Below are positions 18,958 through 27,440 of a DNA stretch of 64,000 nt, piece after piece. A program made the translations under genes and the position numbers. The notes beneath the pieces are model-generated. The model was not told the DNA's origin. It worked only from the letters and a program-made list of their open reading frames with translations, and made no database searches. The DNA is from Nocardia anaemiae NBRC 100462. GTDB taxonomy: Bacteria; Actinomycetota; Actinomycetes; Mycobacteriales; Mycobacteriaceae. The first letter of the stretch is position 1. Each line of letters begins with the position of its first letter. The stretch is taken from assembly GCF_001612725.1 (NCBI RefSeq), contig NZ_BDAZ01000006.1:1-64000 (forward strand). The letters run 5' to 3'.

Positions 18958-19629
18958 TCATCTCCTGGTGCGTCGCACGGGCGCTTCGTCTGCTTCATCG
19001 GTTTCGACGCGACTGCGACGTCGACGGGGCGAGGGCGCCTTCCGCTCGGCGGAACGGTCCGAAGTCCGGGAGGCCGTCCTACGCACGGCCGTACGGCTGC
19101 GGCGTGCCCGCGGGCGCGCGCCGGGCCGCTCGGAGTCGTCGTACTCGTCTCGGGCTCGGTCGGAATCGTCCTCGTCGTACTCGTCTTCGTCGTCCTCGGC
19201 CGGTTCTTCCTCGGCGCGTTCTTCCTCGGGGAGTTCTTCCTCAGGGGGCTCTTCCTCGACCAGTTCGTCCTCAGGCCGTTCGTCCTCATCCGAATCCGGC
19301 TCCCGCGACTCGCCTCGGTCCTCCTGCGAATCGGGTATCGCGCTCTGCTGCAGTCGAGCGTTGAGCGCGTCGATGCGGTTGCTCGCGGCGGTGACCGCGG
19401 CGGAGCGCACAGCGCCCAGCAACTCACCCTTGACGGTATCGGTGATCTGGGTCAGCTCCGGCGACGATTTGAGCAACGATGTTCCGCGCTCGAGCAGATC
19501 CGCAGACGTTCCGGCCGACCGCCTCGACATCGCCGCACCCGCCAGCGCCAATGCCAACCGCATCTTGCGCGTACGCCCCAGCACGTACCCGATGCCCACC
19601 CCTATCGCAATTCTTGCTCCACCTTTCAC
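18958..19629 (-). CDS. Acidic gas-vesicle-operon protein with N-terminal hydrophobic segment
   Basis: A 223-residue protein and the first gene of the operon. Residues 1-40 are glycine/alanine-rich and hydrophobic (GGARIAIGVGIGYVLGRTRK), a possible membrane or vesicle-binding segment. Next is a helical part (LLERGTSLLKSSPELTQI). Then comes a long run of Glu/Asp/Pro (residues about 105-165) and an Arg/Ser-rich end. No known domain. Similar acidic proteins are found in other actinobacterial gvp clusters (possibly the GvpY place). Start is GTG with AAGGAG six bases upstream. Confidence 0.65.
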   Translation of the reverse strand: MKGGARIAIGVGIGYVLGRTRKMRLALALAGAAMSRRSAGTSADLLERGTSLLKSSPELTQITDTVKGELLGAVRSAAVTAASNRIDALNARLQQSAIPDSQEDRGESREPDSDEDERPEDELVEEEPPEEELPEEERAEEEPAEDDEDEYDEDDSDRARDEYDDSERPGARPRARRSRTAVRRTASRTSDRSAERKAPSPRRRRSRVETDEADEAPVRRTRR

Positions 19630-19882
19630 GGCTCACTCCTTGCTCGCCTCGACATCCGAACGCATCAGCGAAGCCGGGACGTCCGAGACACGACGTCCAG
19701 AGTGGGATAGATCGGGACGCAGCACATTCGGCAACTTCAGCGTATTCCTGGTTATCGGATAGGTCCATGGGTGCGGCGAGCGAAAGCGGTTGGACTTCGA
19801 GGTTCGGGGTCAAATTCGCCGCCTACCTGCAACGCCTCGCCGACGAGACAACCCGCAACGGCGCTGAGTAGCGTCGACCGGT
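19630..19882. promoter_or_regulatory. Divergent upstream region of the gvp operon and the PucR gene
   Basis: These 253 bases separate the first gas vesicle gene (minus strand) from the PucR-type regulator (plus strand), so promoters for both should lie here. No convincing -35/-10 pair could be picked by eye; a minus-strand frame that crosses the region looks like a shadow. Confidence 0.35.
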
Positions 19883-21082
19883 ATGGCTACACCCCAGCAT
19901 CCGGTCGCCACCGCGGGTACGCGAAAGTTGGCCGCGGCCTGCCGGGCGGAGATTCCAGTGCTGACCCGGCGGTTGCTATCGGCGATTTTCACCGACAACC
20001 CGGAGTGGACCGACTACACCTCGGTGCCGCGCAAGGAGTTACGGGAAGGGTGTCGGCAATATCTGACCCGGATTCTGGATCTGCTGGACGGGGCGGCGAC
20101 CGATCCCGAACACGATGATGTGGCCGCGGCGATCGGCAGGCATCGCGCGGTGCAGGCGGTGCCGTTGGAGGCGATGTTGCGCACATTCCGGCTCGGCGGC
20201 GGGATCATCTGGGAGGCGTTGCTGGACAAGGCCGATGAGATCGACGCGCGGGAGATCCGCGAGGCGGGTACCGCGATGTGGACGGTGATCGATGGGTTGT
20301 CCTCGGCGCTGGTCACCTCCTATCGCAATGCCGAACTCGAACAGGTGCGCCGCGATGAGCGCCGCAGGCATGCACTGATCGAGGATCTGCTCGCCGGGCG
20401 CGCGCAGGATGCGACCTTCGCCGCGCGGGTGGCGCGCGAGCTGAATCTGCCCGCCCAGGGTGGGTATCTGGTGGTCGCGGTTCGCGGCGGCGAGGGGCGG
20501 CCGCTGCGGGCGGGCACCGAAACCGCCTTGGGCGCGTTGGGGATTCGGTCGGTATGGCATGACCGGGTCGATGCCACGATCGGGCTGGTGTCACTGGCCC
20601 GGCACGACAGCGCTACCGTGCTTGCTCATCTTCGCCCCCAGATTCGCGGACTGGCCGGAGTGTCGCCCGCTGTCGGTGGACTCGCGGATGTCGATACCGC
20701 GCACGCACTCGCCCTGATAGCGATACAGACAATGCCCTGGGACGCAACGGGTTTGGTCGCTCTGGACGAGCGATATCCGGAAGCGCTGCTGGTCCGCTCG
20801 CCCGACCTGACCGAACTGCTGGTCACCCGAACCCTCGGCCCGGTGCTTGCGCTCCCGGTCAAAGAGCGCGACTCGCTGCTGCACACCCTCGCGGTGTGGC
20901 TGGCGGAGAACTGCTCGGCGGCCAACGCCGCGCCGCGTCTGCATTGCCACCGCAATACCGTGATCAACCGGCTGCAACGCGTCTCGGCCCTGCTCGATCG
21001 TCCGCTCGAAGGGCAGCGTTCCTACCTGGAGCTCTCGCTCGCGCTCGCGGCGCTGCAACTCGGCGCGTCGGAGTACCGGTAG
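19883..21082 (+). CDS. PucR/CdaR-family transcriptional regulator
   Basis: A 399-residue regulator. The N-terminal half is the helical sensing part (EIPVLTRRLLSAIFTDNPEW, GRHRAVQAVPLEAMLRTFRLGG). A GGDEF-like degenerate domain typical of the family follows in the middle (YLVVAVRGGEGRPL...). The C-terminal PucR helix-turn-helix is clear at about residues 335-395: WLAENCSAANAAPRLHCHRN, then TVINRLQRVSALLDRPL. It is divergent from the gvp operon and directly upstream, in the same direction, of the dehydrogenase operon, which it probably controls. Confidence 0.85.
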   Translation: MATPQHPVATAGTRKLAAACRAEIPVLTRRLLSAIFTDNPEWTDYTSVPRKELREGCRQYLTRILDLLDGAATDPEHDDVAAAIGRHRAVQAVPLEAMLRTFRLGGGIIWEALLDKADEIDAREIREAGTAMWTVIDGLSSALVTSYRNAELEQVRRDERRRHALIEDLLAGRAQDATFAARVARELNLPAQGGYLVVAVRGGEGRPLRAGTETALGALGIRSVWHDRVDATIGLVSLARHDSATVLAHLRPQIRGLAGVSPAVGGLADVDTAHALALIAIQTMPWDATGLVALDERYPEALLVRSPDLTELLVTRTLGPVLALPVKERDSLLHTLAVWLAENCSAANAAPRLHCHRNTVINRLQRVSALLDRPLEGQRSYLELSLALAALQLGASEYR

Positions 21083-21088
21083 CGGAAT

Positions 21089-21103
21089 TGGGCTCAGCGC
21101 CCA
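21089..21103 (+). terminator. Hairpin after the PucR gene
   Basis: TGGGC (21089-21093), loop TCAGC, GCCCA (21099-21103), seven bases past the regulator's stop codon. A short stem without a T tract, so a weak terminator at best. Confidence 0.3.
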
Positions 21104-21106
21104 TTT

Positions 21107-21123
21107 CAGGAACCGAATTCCTG
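21107..21123. promoter_or_regulatory. Perfect inverted repeat before the dehydrogenase operon, possible operator
   Basis: CAGGAA, five-base spacer, TTCCTG: a perfect 6-bp dyad lying between the PucR-type regulator and the E3 gene it precedes. The position, about 110 bases before the lpd start, suits a regulator binding site; it might instead be a second stem of the terminator just upstream. Confidence 0.35.
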
Positions 21124-21230
21124 GGCTTCGGAGTGATTGTTTGTGCGCTGGGTGGTGACGAGACTCGTCGATGATGACTCGCGCCATACCCGGGCCGAGT
21201 CGAAATCGTTCGAGACGAGGAGCACCACGA

Positions 21231-22685
21231 GTGCCGGACTTCGATCTTCTGGTGGTCGGCGGCGGCCCCGGCGGCTATGTGGCCGCCATCCGCGCCGCCC
21301 AGCACGGCTTGACGGTCGCCTTGGTGGAGAAGGAACGGCCGGGCGGGGTCTGCCTGAATTGGGGCTGCATTCCGACCAAGGCCATGTTGCGATCCGCGGA
21401 GGTTTTCCAGACTGTCGGCGCCGCAGCGGATTTCGGTGTCTACGCCGACAATGTGCGCTTCGATTTCGCCGCCATCCGCCAGCGCAAGGACGGCATCGTC
21501 AAGGAACTCACCGATGGTGTCGCGGGTTTGCTCGCGGCCAACGGGGTGACGGTCATCGAGGGCCATGCGCGCTTCATCGATCCCACCACCGTCGAGGTGC
21601 ACCAGGTGGGCCCCTCCCCCATCGGCCCGGAAGGCCCGCGCTACGCCGCCGCCCCGACCACGCCGATCCGGCAGGTCAGTGCCCGTGATGTGATCATCGC
21701 GACCGGCTCGGTGCCCGCTCGGCTGCCGATTCCGGGCGCCGACCTGCCGGGTGTGATCACTTCCGACGGCGCGTTCGGGTTGACCGAGGTGCCCAAGCGG
21801 CTCGTGATCATCGGCGGTAGCGCGGTCGGCGCCGAGTGGGCCAGCCTGTTCGCCACCTTCGGCGCCGAGGTGACGATCGTCGAAATGCAGGACCGGCTCG
21901 TTCCCGCCGAGGACACCGATATCGGGGCCGCGCTCGGCCGGTCCTTCGGCAAGCGCGGCATCACGGTGCTCACCGGTTCGACGGTGAAATCCATTGCACA
22001 AGAGTCGAATCGGACACTGCGGGTCACTGTGGACGGCCCACAGGCCCGCGAGCTCGAAGCCGACGTGGTACTGGTCGGTGTCGGTCGACGACCCAACACC
22101 GCCGACCTCGGTTTGGATATCGCCGCAATCGCCACCGACGACCGGGGATTCGTCACCGTCGACGAGCAGCTGCGTACCGGCACCGCGCATGTGTACGCCA
22201 TCGGCGACGTCACCGGTCGGGCGCTGCTCGCGCACGTCGCCTCCCATCAAGGCCTCACCGCCGCCGATGCGATCGCCGGACACCGAGCCCATATCGATTA
22301 CACGGTGATTCCCGCGGCCACCTTCACCCATCCGGAGATCGCCAGCGTCGGACTCACCGAGACCGCCGCCCGCGCCGCCGGGCACGAGGTGATCACCGCG
22401 CGCTTCCCATTCGCGGCCCTCGGCCGAGCCAAGACCTTCGGCGAGACCGAGGGTTTCGTGAAAATCATTGCCGGGCAACAGCATCAGGAGGTCCTCGGTG
22501 TGCACATCATCGGGCCCTCGGCCAGTGACCTGATCACCGAAGGCGCACTGGCGATTTCGCTCGAGGCGACGCTCGACGAGTTGGCCGACACCATCCACGC
22601 CCACCCGACCCTCGGCGAGATCGGCATGGAGGCGGCGCTGGCCGGACTCGGACTGCCCGTACACATCGCGCCACGCAAACGCTGA
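21231..22685 (+). CDS. lpdA: Dihydrolipoyl dehydrogenase (E3)
   Basis: A 484-residue flavoprotein. FAD-binding VVGGGPGGY at the N-terminus, redox-active cysteines in GGVCLNWGCIPTK, NAD-binding VIIGGSAVGAEWASLF, and the second FAD motif VYAIGDVTG are all present. The C-terminal catalytic histidine lies in HAHPTLGEIGMEA. It reoxidises the lipoyl group of the E2 encoded downstream and passes electrons to NAD. GTG 21231 with GAGGAG before it is the start; the frame extends to 21171 without support. It is the first gene of a four-gene operon with gaps of about 10-30 bases. Confidence 0.92.
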   Translation: MPDFDLLVVGGGPGGYVAAIRAAQHGLTVALVEKERPGGVCLNWGCIPTKAMLRSAEVFQTVGAAADFGVYADNVRFDFAAIRQRKDGIVKELTDGVAGLLAANGVTVIEGHARFIDPTTVEVHQVGPSPIGPEGPRYAAAPTTPIRQVSARDVIIATGSVPARLPIPGADLPGVITSDGAFGLTEVPKRLVIIGGSAVGAEWASLFATFGAEVTIVEMQDRLVPAEDTDIGAALGRSFGKRGITVLTGSTVKSIAQESNRTLRVTVDGPQARELEADVVLVGVGRRPNTADLGLDIAAIATDDRGFVTVDEQLRTGTAHVYAIGDVTGRALLAHVASHQGLTAADAIAGHRAHIDYTVIPAATFTHPEIASVGLTETAARAAGHEVITARFPFAALGRAKTFGETEGFVKIIAGQQHQEVLGVHIIGPSASDLITEGALAISLEATLDELADTIHAHPTLGEIGMEAALAGLGLPVHIAPRKR

Positions 22686-22694
22686 GGAGTCACC

Positions 22695-23762
22695 GTGACC
22701 ACGACCACCGCTACCCGGAAATCCACGTCGAAGGCGGCGGCCCGCAAGGCATTCGCGGGTACCGATCCCGAAACCCTGCGCGGCTACTTCCGCGACATGC
22801 TCTTCGTGCGCCGCTTCGAGGAGCGCACCGCGCAGGGCTACACCCAGGCCAAGATCGGCGGCTACTGCCATCTCAACCTCGGGGAGGAAGCCACCGTCGT
22901 CGGACTCGCCGCGGCGATGCGCCCGACCGACTACCTGTTCACCAACTACCGCGAACACGGCTACGCGATCGCCAAGGGCATCGAACCCGGTCGGGTGATG
23001 GCCGAGCTCTACGGTCGATCCACCGGCACCTCCAAGGGCTGGGGCGGCTCGATGCATATGTTCGACACCGCCACCCGACTGCTCGGCGGCTACGGCATCG
23101 TGGGCGGCCAATTGCCCTTGGCCGTCGGCGCCGCACTGGCCATCGACTACCGCGGCGGCGACGATGTGGTGGTCTGCCAAATGGGTGACGGCACAACGAA
23201 TATCGGAGCATTCCACGAGTCGCTGAATATCGCCGCACTGTGGCACCTGCCGGTGGTTTTCGTGGTGATCAACAACCAGACCGGCATGGGCACCACCGTC
23301 GAACAGTCCTCCGCCGAACCCGACCTCTACAAGCGGGCCACCGCATACCGGATGCGTGGCGAACGAGTCGATGGGACCGATGTGCTCGCGGTGCGGGATA
23401 TCGCTACCGAGTTGGTGGAGGCCGCTCGCCGGGAGGGAAAGCCAGCCCTGTTGGAAGCCGTCAGCCACCGACTCAAGGGGCATTCGGTGGTTGATCCGGC
23501 GAAATACCGTAGTGCCGAAGCGGTTTCGTCCGCGCGCGAATCCGATCCGGTCGCGCGGCTACAGCGCGAGCTGATCGCCGCCGGTGTGCTGGACGAAGAC
23601 GCGGTCGCCGCCATCGAAGCCGAAGTGGGGGAAGGGGTCGACGCCGCAGTGGCATTCGCCGACGCCAGTCCACACCCCGAGCCGACGAGCCTGTTCGACT
23701 ACACCTACGCCACCCCGGTGGCCGGTGAGTCCCGACGGCTACCCGCCGATCCGCTGTTCTGA
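22695..23762 (+). CDS. pdhA: 2-oxoacid dehydrogenase E1 component, alpha subunit (PDH/acetoin type)
   Basis: A 355-residue thiamine-diphosphate enzyme subunit. YREHGYAIAKGI and GGSMHMFD are typical of pyruvate and acetoin dehydrogenase E1 alpha, and the ThDP motif is GDGTTNIGAFHESLNIA followed by VFVVINN. The complex would decarboxylate pyruvate (or acetoin) and hand the acyl group to E2. SAEPDLYKRATAYRM and HRLKGHSVVDPAKYR agree with the pyruvate type. Distinguishing pyruvate from acetoin as substrate is not possible by eye. GTG start after GAGGAG. Confidence 0.88.
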   Translation: MTTTTATRKSTSKAAARKAFAGTDPETLRGYFRDMLFVRRFEERTAQGYTQAKIGGYCHLNLGEEATVVGLAAAMRPTDYLFTNYREHGYAIAKGIEPGRVMAELYGRSTGTSKGWGGSMHMFDTATRLLGGYGIVGGQLPLAVGAALAIDYRGGDDVVVCQMGDGTTNIGAFHESLNIAALWHLPVVFVVINNQTGMGTTVEQSSAEPDLYKRATAYRMRGERVDGTDVLAVRDIATELVEAARREGKPALLEAVSHRLKGHSVVDPAKYRSAEAVSSARESDPVARLQRELIAAGVLDEDAVAAIEAEVGEGVDAAVAFADASPHPEPTSLFDYTYATPVAGESRRLPADPLF

Positions 23763-23792
23763 AACCTTCCCGCAACCGCTGAGGACACCACC

Positions 23793-24785
23793 GTGCCTGT
23801 CATGACCTATCGCGAAGCGCTGCGCGAAACCCTGCGCGAGGAGATGCGTCGCGATGACGACGTCCTGCTCATCGGGGAAGAGATCGGCGTCTTCGAGGGC
23901 TCCTACAAGATCACTGCCGGACTGCTCGCCGAATTCGGCGAAAAGCGGGTCCGCGATACTCCGATCGCCGAAGAGGGATTCGTCGGGGCGGCCATCGGCG
24001 CCGCCATGCTCGGCCTGCGCCCGGTCGTGGAACTCATGACGATCAACTTCTCCTTGCTGGCACTGGACCAGATCGTCAACCACGCCGCCAAGATCTACGG
24101 CATGTTCGGCGGACAGACCAGCGTCCCGATGGTGATCCGCACGCCCGGTGGCGGCGGCCAACAACTCGGTGCCACCCATTCGCAGAACATCGAGCTGTAT
24201 TACGCGTTCGTACCCGGACTCAAGGTCGTCGCGCCCAGCACTCCGGCCGACGCGCGTGCACTGCTGCGCGCCGCGATCGAGGACGACGACCCGGTCCTGT
24301 TCCTGGAGAACCTCGCCCTCTACAACACCAAAGGCGAAGTACCGGAGGATCTTCCGCCCGCGCCCATCGGCAAGGCCGCGATCACACGTGCGGGTACCGA
24401 CATCACCCTCATCGGCTACTCGCGCATGGCGACCATCGCCAGCCAGGTCGCCGAGCGCCTTGCCGCCGAAGGGATCTCCGCCGAGGTCATCGACCTGCGC
24501 AGCCTGCGGCCGTTGGATCGCGACACCATTGTCGAATCGGTTCGCAAGACCGGCTGCGCGGTGGTGGCCGAAGACGATTGGCTCACCTACGGCATCGGCG
24601 CGGAAATCGCCGCCTCCATCTCCGACGGGGCCTTCGACTACCTCGACGCCCCGGTCCGGCGAGTCGCCGCCGCGGAAGTCCCGTTGCCCTACGCCAAAAC
24701 CCTCGAGCAGATAGCGCTGCCGTCCGCCGAATCCCTGTATACCGCCGCCGCGGAAACACTCGCGGCCGTCGGCCGACGCCGCTGA
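23793..24785 (+). CDS. pdhB: 2-oxoacid dehydrogenase E1 component, beta subunit
   Basis: A 330-residue partner of the preceding subunit. Family features: TYREALRETLREEMRRDDDV, VLLIGEEIGVFEG, DTPIAEEGFVGAAIGAAM, QTSVPMVIRTPGGGGQQLGATHSQ and the C-terminal transketolase segment SRMATIASQVAERL, DLRSLRPLDRDTI. It forms the alpha2beta2 E1. GTG at 23793 after GAGGAC; ATG 23802 is a close alternative. Confidence 0.9.
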   Translation: MPVMTYREALRETLREEMRRDDDVLLIGEEIGVFEGSYKITAGLLAEFGEKRVRDTPIAEEGFVGAAIGAAMLGLRPVVELMTINFSLLALDQIVNHAAKIYGMFGGQTSVPMVIRTPGGGGQQLGATHSQNIELYYAFVPGLKVVAPSTPADARALLRAAIEDDDPVLFLENLALYNTKGEVPEDLPPAPIGKAAITRAGTDITLIGYSRMATIASQVAERLAAEGISAEVIDLRSLRPLDRDTIVESVRKTGCAVVAEDDWLTYGIGAEIAASISDGAFDYLDAPVRRVAAAEVPLPYAKTLEQIALPSAESLYTAAAETLAAVGRRR

Positions 24786-24796
24786 GAGGACATCAC

Positions 24797-26041
24797 ATGC
24801 CCGACGTCATCATGCCCCGCCTCTCCGACACCATGGAGGAAGGCGTCGTCGTCGCCTGGCTCAAGCAGGTCGGCGACAAGATCAGCCGCGGCGATATCCT
24901 CGCCGAAATCGAGACCGATAAAGCACTGATGGAACTCGAGGCCTACGAGGACGGGGTCCTCGAGCAGATTCTTTTCGAACCGGGTTCGCGGGTTCCGATC
25001 GGCAATACCATCGCGCTGATCGGTGACGGAACCGGGTCCGCGACGGCCGTACCGAACCCCGCTGCCGAAAGCGTTGCGGATACGGCGAGCGACCATGTCG
25101 CCCCGTCGAGCGGCCCTGGCGCGCCATCTGATCCGATCGAGGCTGCGGAAAACGTCTCCTCGGATACCGTGACCCGAAAGAAATCCTCGCCACTGGCCCG
25201 CAAGATCGCGCGCGAGCTCGACGTCGACCTCGCCACCGTAACCGGCACCGGACCCGGCGGACGGATCACCCGCCAGGATGTCGAATCCGCTTACCGCACT
25301 ATCGAATCCACTCCCGCCGCACCGCCGGTAGCATCCACCAGCCCTGCGGGCGACTACGACGAGATCCCGCTCAGCACCATTCAGCAGGTCTCGGCCAAAC
25401 GCCTCACCGAGAGCAAACAGCAAGCCCCGCACATCTACTTGACCAGTGCCATCGACGTCACCGATCTGCTGGCCTTCCGCGCGGAGATCAACCGCACCCT
25501 CGAACAGGCAGGCAAAACCAAGGTCAGCGTCAACGATCTGCTCGTCAAAGCGGTCGCCACCACACTGCGCACCGATCCCGCCGTCAATGTCTCCGTCGCC
25601 GACGATAAACTCCTGCGCCACCGCGGAATTCACCTCGGCATCGCCGTCGCCACCCCCGCCGGACTGCTCGTCCCGGTGATCCGCGACGCCGACCGCAAAT
25701 CCATCTCCGAAATCGCCTCCGAAACCCGCGATAAAGCCGAACGCGCCCGTGACCGCAAACTCCGCGCCGACGAAATGAGCGGCGGTACCTTCACCATCTC
25801 CAACCTCGGCATGTTCGGCATCGAACAATTCACCGCCGTCATCAACCCACCCGAATCCGCCATCCTCGCCGTCGGCGCGGCCAAGGACGAACTACGCCTC
25901 GACAACTCCCAGGTCGTCACCCGCAGCATCCTGCGCGTCACCCTCTCCGCCGATCACCGCGCTATCGACGGCGCCACCGCCGCGCGGTTCCTCCAGCAGT
26001 TGACCGAACTCCTGGAGCACCCCCTGCGCATCATCACCTGA
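24797..26041 (+). CDS. pdhC: Dihydrolipoamide acyltransferase (E2)
   Basis: A 414-residue protein with the full E2 layout. There is one lipoyl domain (MPRLSDTMEEG; lipoylated Lys in ETDKALMELE) at residues 1-75, an Ala/Pro/Ser linker, and a peripheral-subunit-binding domain SPLARKIARELDVDLATVTG. The catalytic domain runs from about residue 190 with NDLLVKAVATTLR, GTFTISNLGMFGIEQF and the active-site histidine in DHRAIDGATAARFL. It is the core of the complex and the last gene of the operon. ATG 24797 is preceded by GAGAGGA. Confidence 0.92.
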   Translation: MPDVIMPRLSDTMEEGVVVAWLKQVGDKISRGDILAEIETDKALMELEAYEDGVLEQILFEPGSRVPIGNTIALIGDGTGSATAVPNPAAESVADTASDHVAPSSGPGAPSDPIEAAENVSSDTVTRKKSSPLARKIARELDVDLATVTGTGPGGRITRQDVESAYRTIESTPAAPPVASTSPAGDYDEIPLSTIQQVSAKRLTESKQQAPHIYLTSAIDVTDLLAFRAEINRTLEQAGKTKVSVNDLLVKAVATTLRTDPAVNVSVADDKLLRHRGIHLGIAVATPAGLLVPVIRDADRKSISEIASETRDKAERARDRKLRADEMSGGTFTISNLGMFGIEQFTAVINPPESAILAVGAAKDELRLDNSQVVTRSILRVTLSADHRAIDGATAARFLQQLTELLEHPLRIIT

Positions 26042-26554
26042 TGGGACGGGCTCGAGGCGATCGCCTGCGCTATGGAGATCGGCATCCACCGCAGCGCCAT
26101 CGCCTGGCCCGCGATGATCGAGCCCACTCGGAGTGGTCACCGTCATCGCGAGCAGGGTCGCGGTGATCACCCAGCTGTAGGGGTTTGGCCAGCGTGCAGA
26201 TCGGAAATGATCGTCGGCAGCTCTTTCGGGCCGGACAAGTCGGACATATGCCGCGCGCACTTGGAGAAACCTACGAACGCCTCAGGATGAACTCGGCCGT
26301 ATTTCGGATCAATCGTTCCTAGCTGCACCTAGGGCGAAACGATGTAATTGCCGCGATGCAATTCCACGTCGCAGTCCAGTTTCCGGGTTGGCCGCCGCTG
26401 CACTACCGGGCAGACTCCCTGGCGGCGCACACCTTCGCGAAGGCCGTCTACGCCCTGCGACTGGCGACGGTTCTTATCGACAGGGATATGCGCGAAGCTC
26501 TCCAGCCCCTCCCTTGTCATCGGCTCTGGCTCTGAACAGCCGTGCGGCCTCGCG
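26042..26554. other. 513-bp intergenic region, no supported gene
   Basis: No open frame here has recognisable protein features. A 12-base perfect palindrome AGGCGATCGCCT at 26055-26066 lies just after the E2 stop codon and could be part of a terminator. The rest is unremarkable except for an AT-richer patch near 26310-26350. Confidence 0.3.
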
Positions 26555-27055
26555 CTACGACAGCAGACGTCCGGCTGCGTCGACAACGGGCGTCTCGGCT
26601 ACTCCACGTCGGGAGTAATTGTCCGCACCGTGCAGCCACGGTTTGGTCGTGCTGAAGAAGATCGAGGTGTTCAGGACAACCAGCAGCAGGCACAGCGGCG
26701 GAACCGCACCGACAACCGCTTTCGCGACCAGCGGGAGCTCACCGGGATCCGTTGCGGTGAACGCGTTGCCGACCACAGCGGCCGCGACACCGCCCAGCAG
26801 CAGAACCCCGAAATACAGTCGGATGATTCCGGTCCGGTACGGCAACGTTCCGACCATCACGTAGCAGTACGCGACCTGGAACACCGTGAGGCCTACGACA
26901 ATCGGCCAGAGCCATGCGATGATCGGCGGCGTTCCGGCCAACCATGCCAGGTGGTGTCCGAACATGAAGGACGCGATCGCCGCCAGTGCGATCAGGACCG
27001 AGGCGGACACGATGGCGACCCGGTTGACGCAGAGCCGCTCAGTCCATGGGTTCAT
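26555..27055 (-). CDS. Small four-helix membrane protein, DUF2637-like
   Basis: A 166-residue integral membrane protein starting at ATG 27055, with GGAGGAAC two bases upstream of the start; the frame is open to 27154. Four hydrophobic helices are visible: VAIVSASVLIALAAIASFMF, TPPIIAWLWPIVVGLTVFQV, IIRLYFGVLLLGGVAAAVVG and VVGAVPPLCLLLVVLNTSIF. The spacing and the AWLWP turn resemble DUF2637 (SpdB-like) proteins common in actinomycetes, some of them on mobile elements. A short cytoplasmic tail follows. Function unknown; it is a single gene between the dehydrogenase operon and the NRPS operon. Confidence 0.55.
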   Translation of the reverse strand: MNPWTERLCVNRVAIVSASVLIALAAIASFMFGHHLAWLAGTPPIIAWLWPIVVGLTVFQVAYCYVMVGTLPYRTGIIRLYFGVLLLGGVAAAVVGNAFTATDPGELPLVAKAVVGAVPPLCLLLVVLNTSIFFSTTKPWLHGADNYSRRGVAETPVVDAAGRLLS

Positions 27056-27440
27056 CCGTTCCTCCAAAGTGAGAAAGCATGCGAGTGAAGGGGATTCGTC
27101 GCCGTCGATAGGCAATCCAGGTTCGAGAGCTGCTGTGCGCGTCCGGATTTTCAACGCGTACAGCGCTGCGCTGGATGGTGCGGCGAACTATTGCGGCCGA
27201 ATCGATTCGGCGTTACGCGGATAGCTGTATCGGCGATCGAGCTCGCTGCACCGTCGACGCGGGCAGTCGGCCAGTCGCGTAGCAGGTTCGGCAACAACGA
27301 GCGACGATCGCAGTGATCACAACGGGCCCTTCGGGTCTTGTCTCTCCTCGGTGCAGCTTCGGCTCGACCAGTATGCCCTCGCCATCACGCCGACACGCGG
27401 AATACCGACATCCACTGGCCACCGCACTGGATCGGCTGAA
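27056..27440. other. 385-bp intergenic region
   Basis: Upstream region of the small membrane protein and downstream region of the long NRPS operon. Short frames in it are not convincing. No strong hairpin with a T tract was seen after the NRPS stop at 27441. Confidence 0.3.

Noticed and set aside
19424..19813. Minus-strand frame of 129 residues upstream of the gas vesicle operon
   Set aside because: It overlaps the first operon gene in another frame and shows no protein character.
20964..23483. Minus-strand open frame of 839 residues
   Set aside because: It lies opposite the end of the PucR gene, lpdA and pdhA, whose motifs are clear. The antisense sequence is Gly/Asp/His-rich with no recognisable domain, as expected for shadows in GC-rich DNA.
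26055..26066. Palindrome AGGCGATCGCCT as a regulatory site
   Set aside because: A self-complementary 12-mer without loop just after the E2 stop; such GC palindromes occur by chance and no promoter follows.
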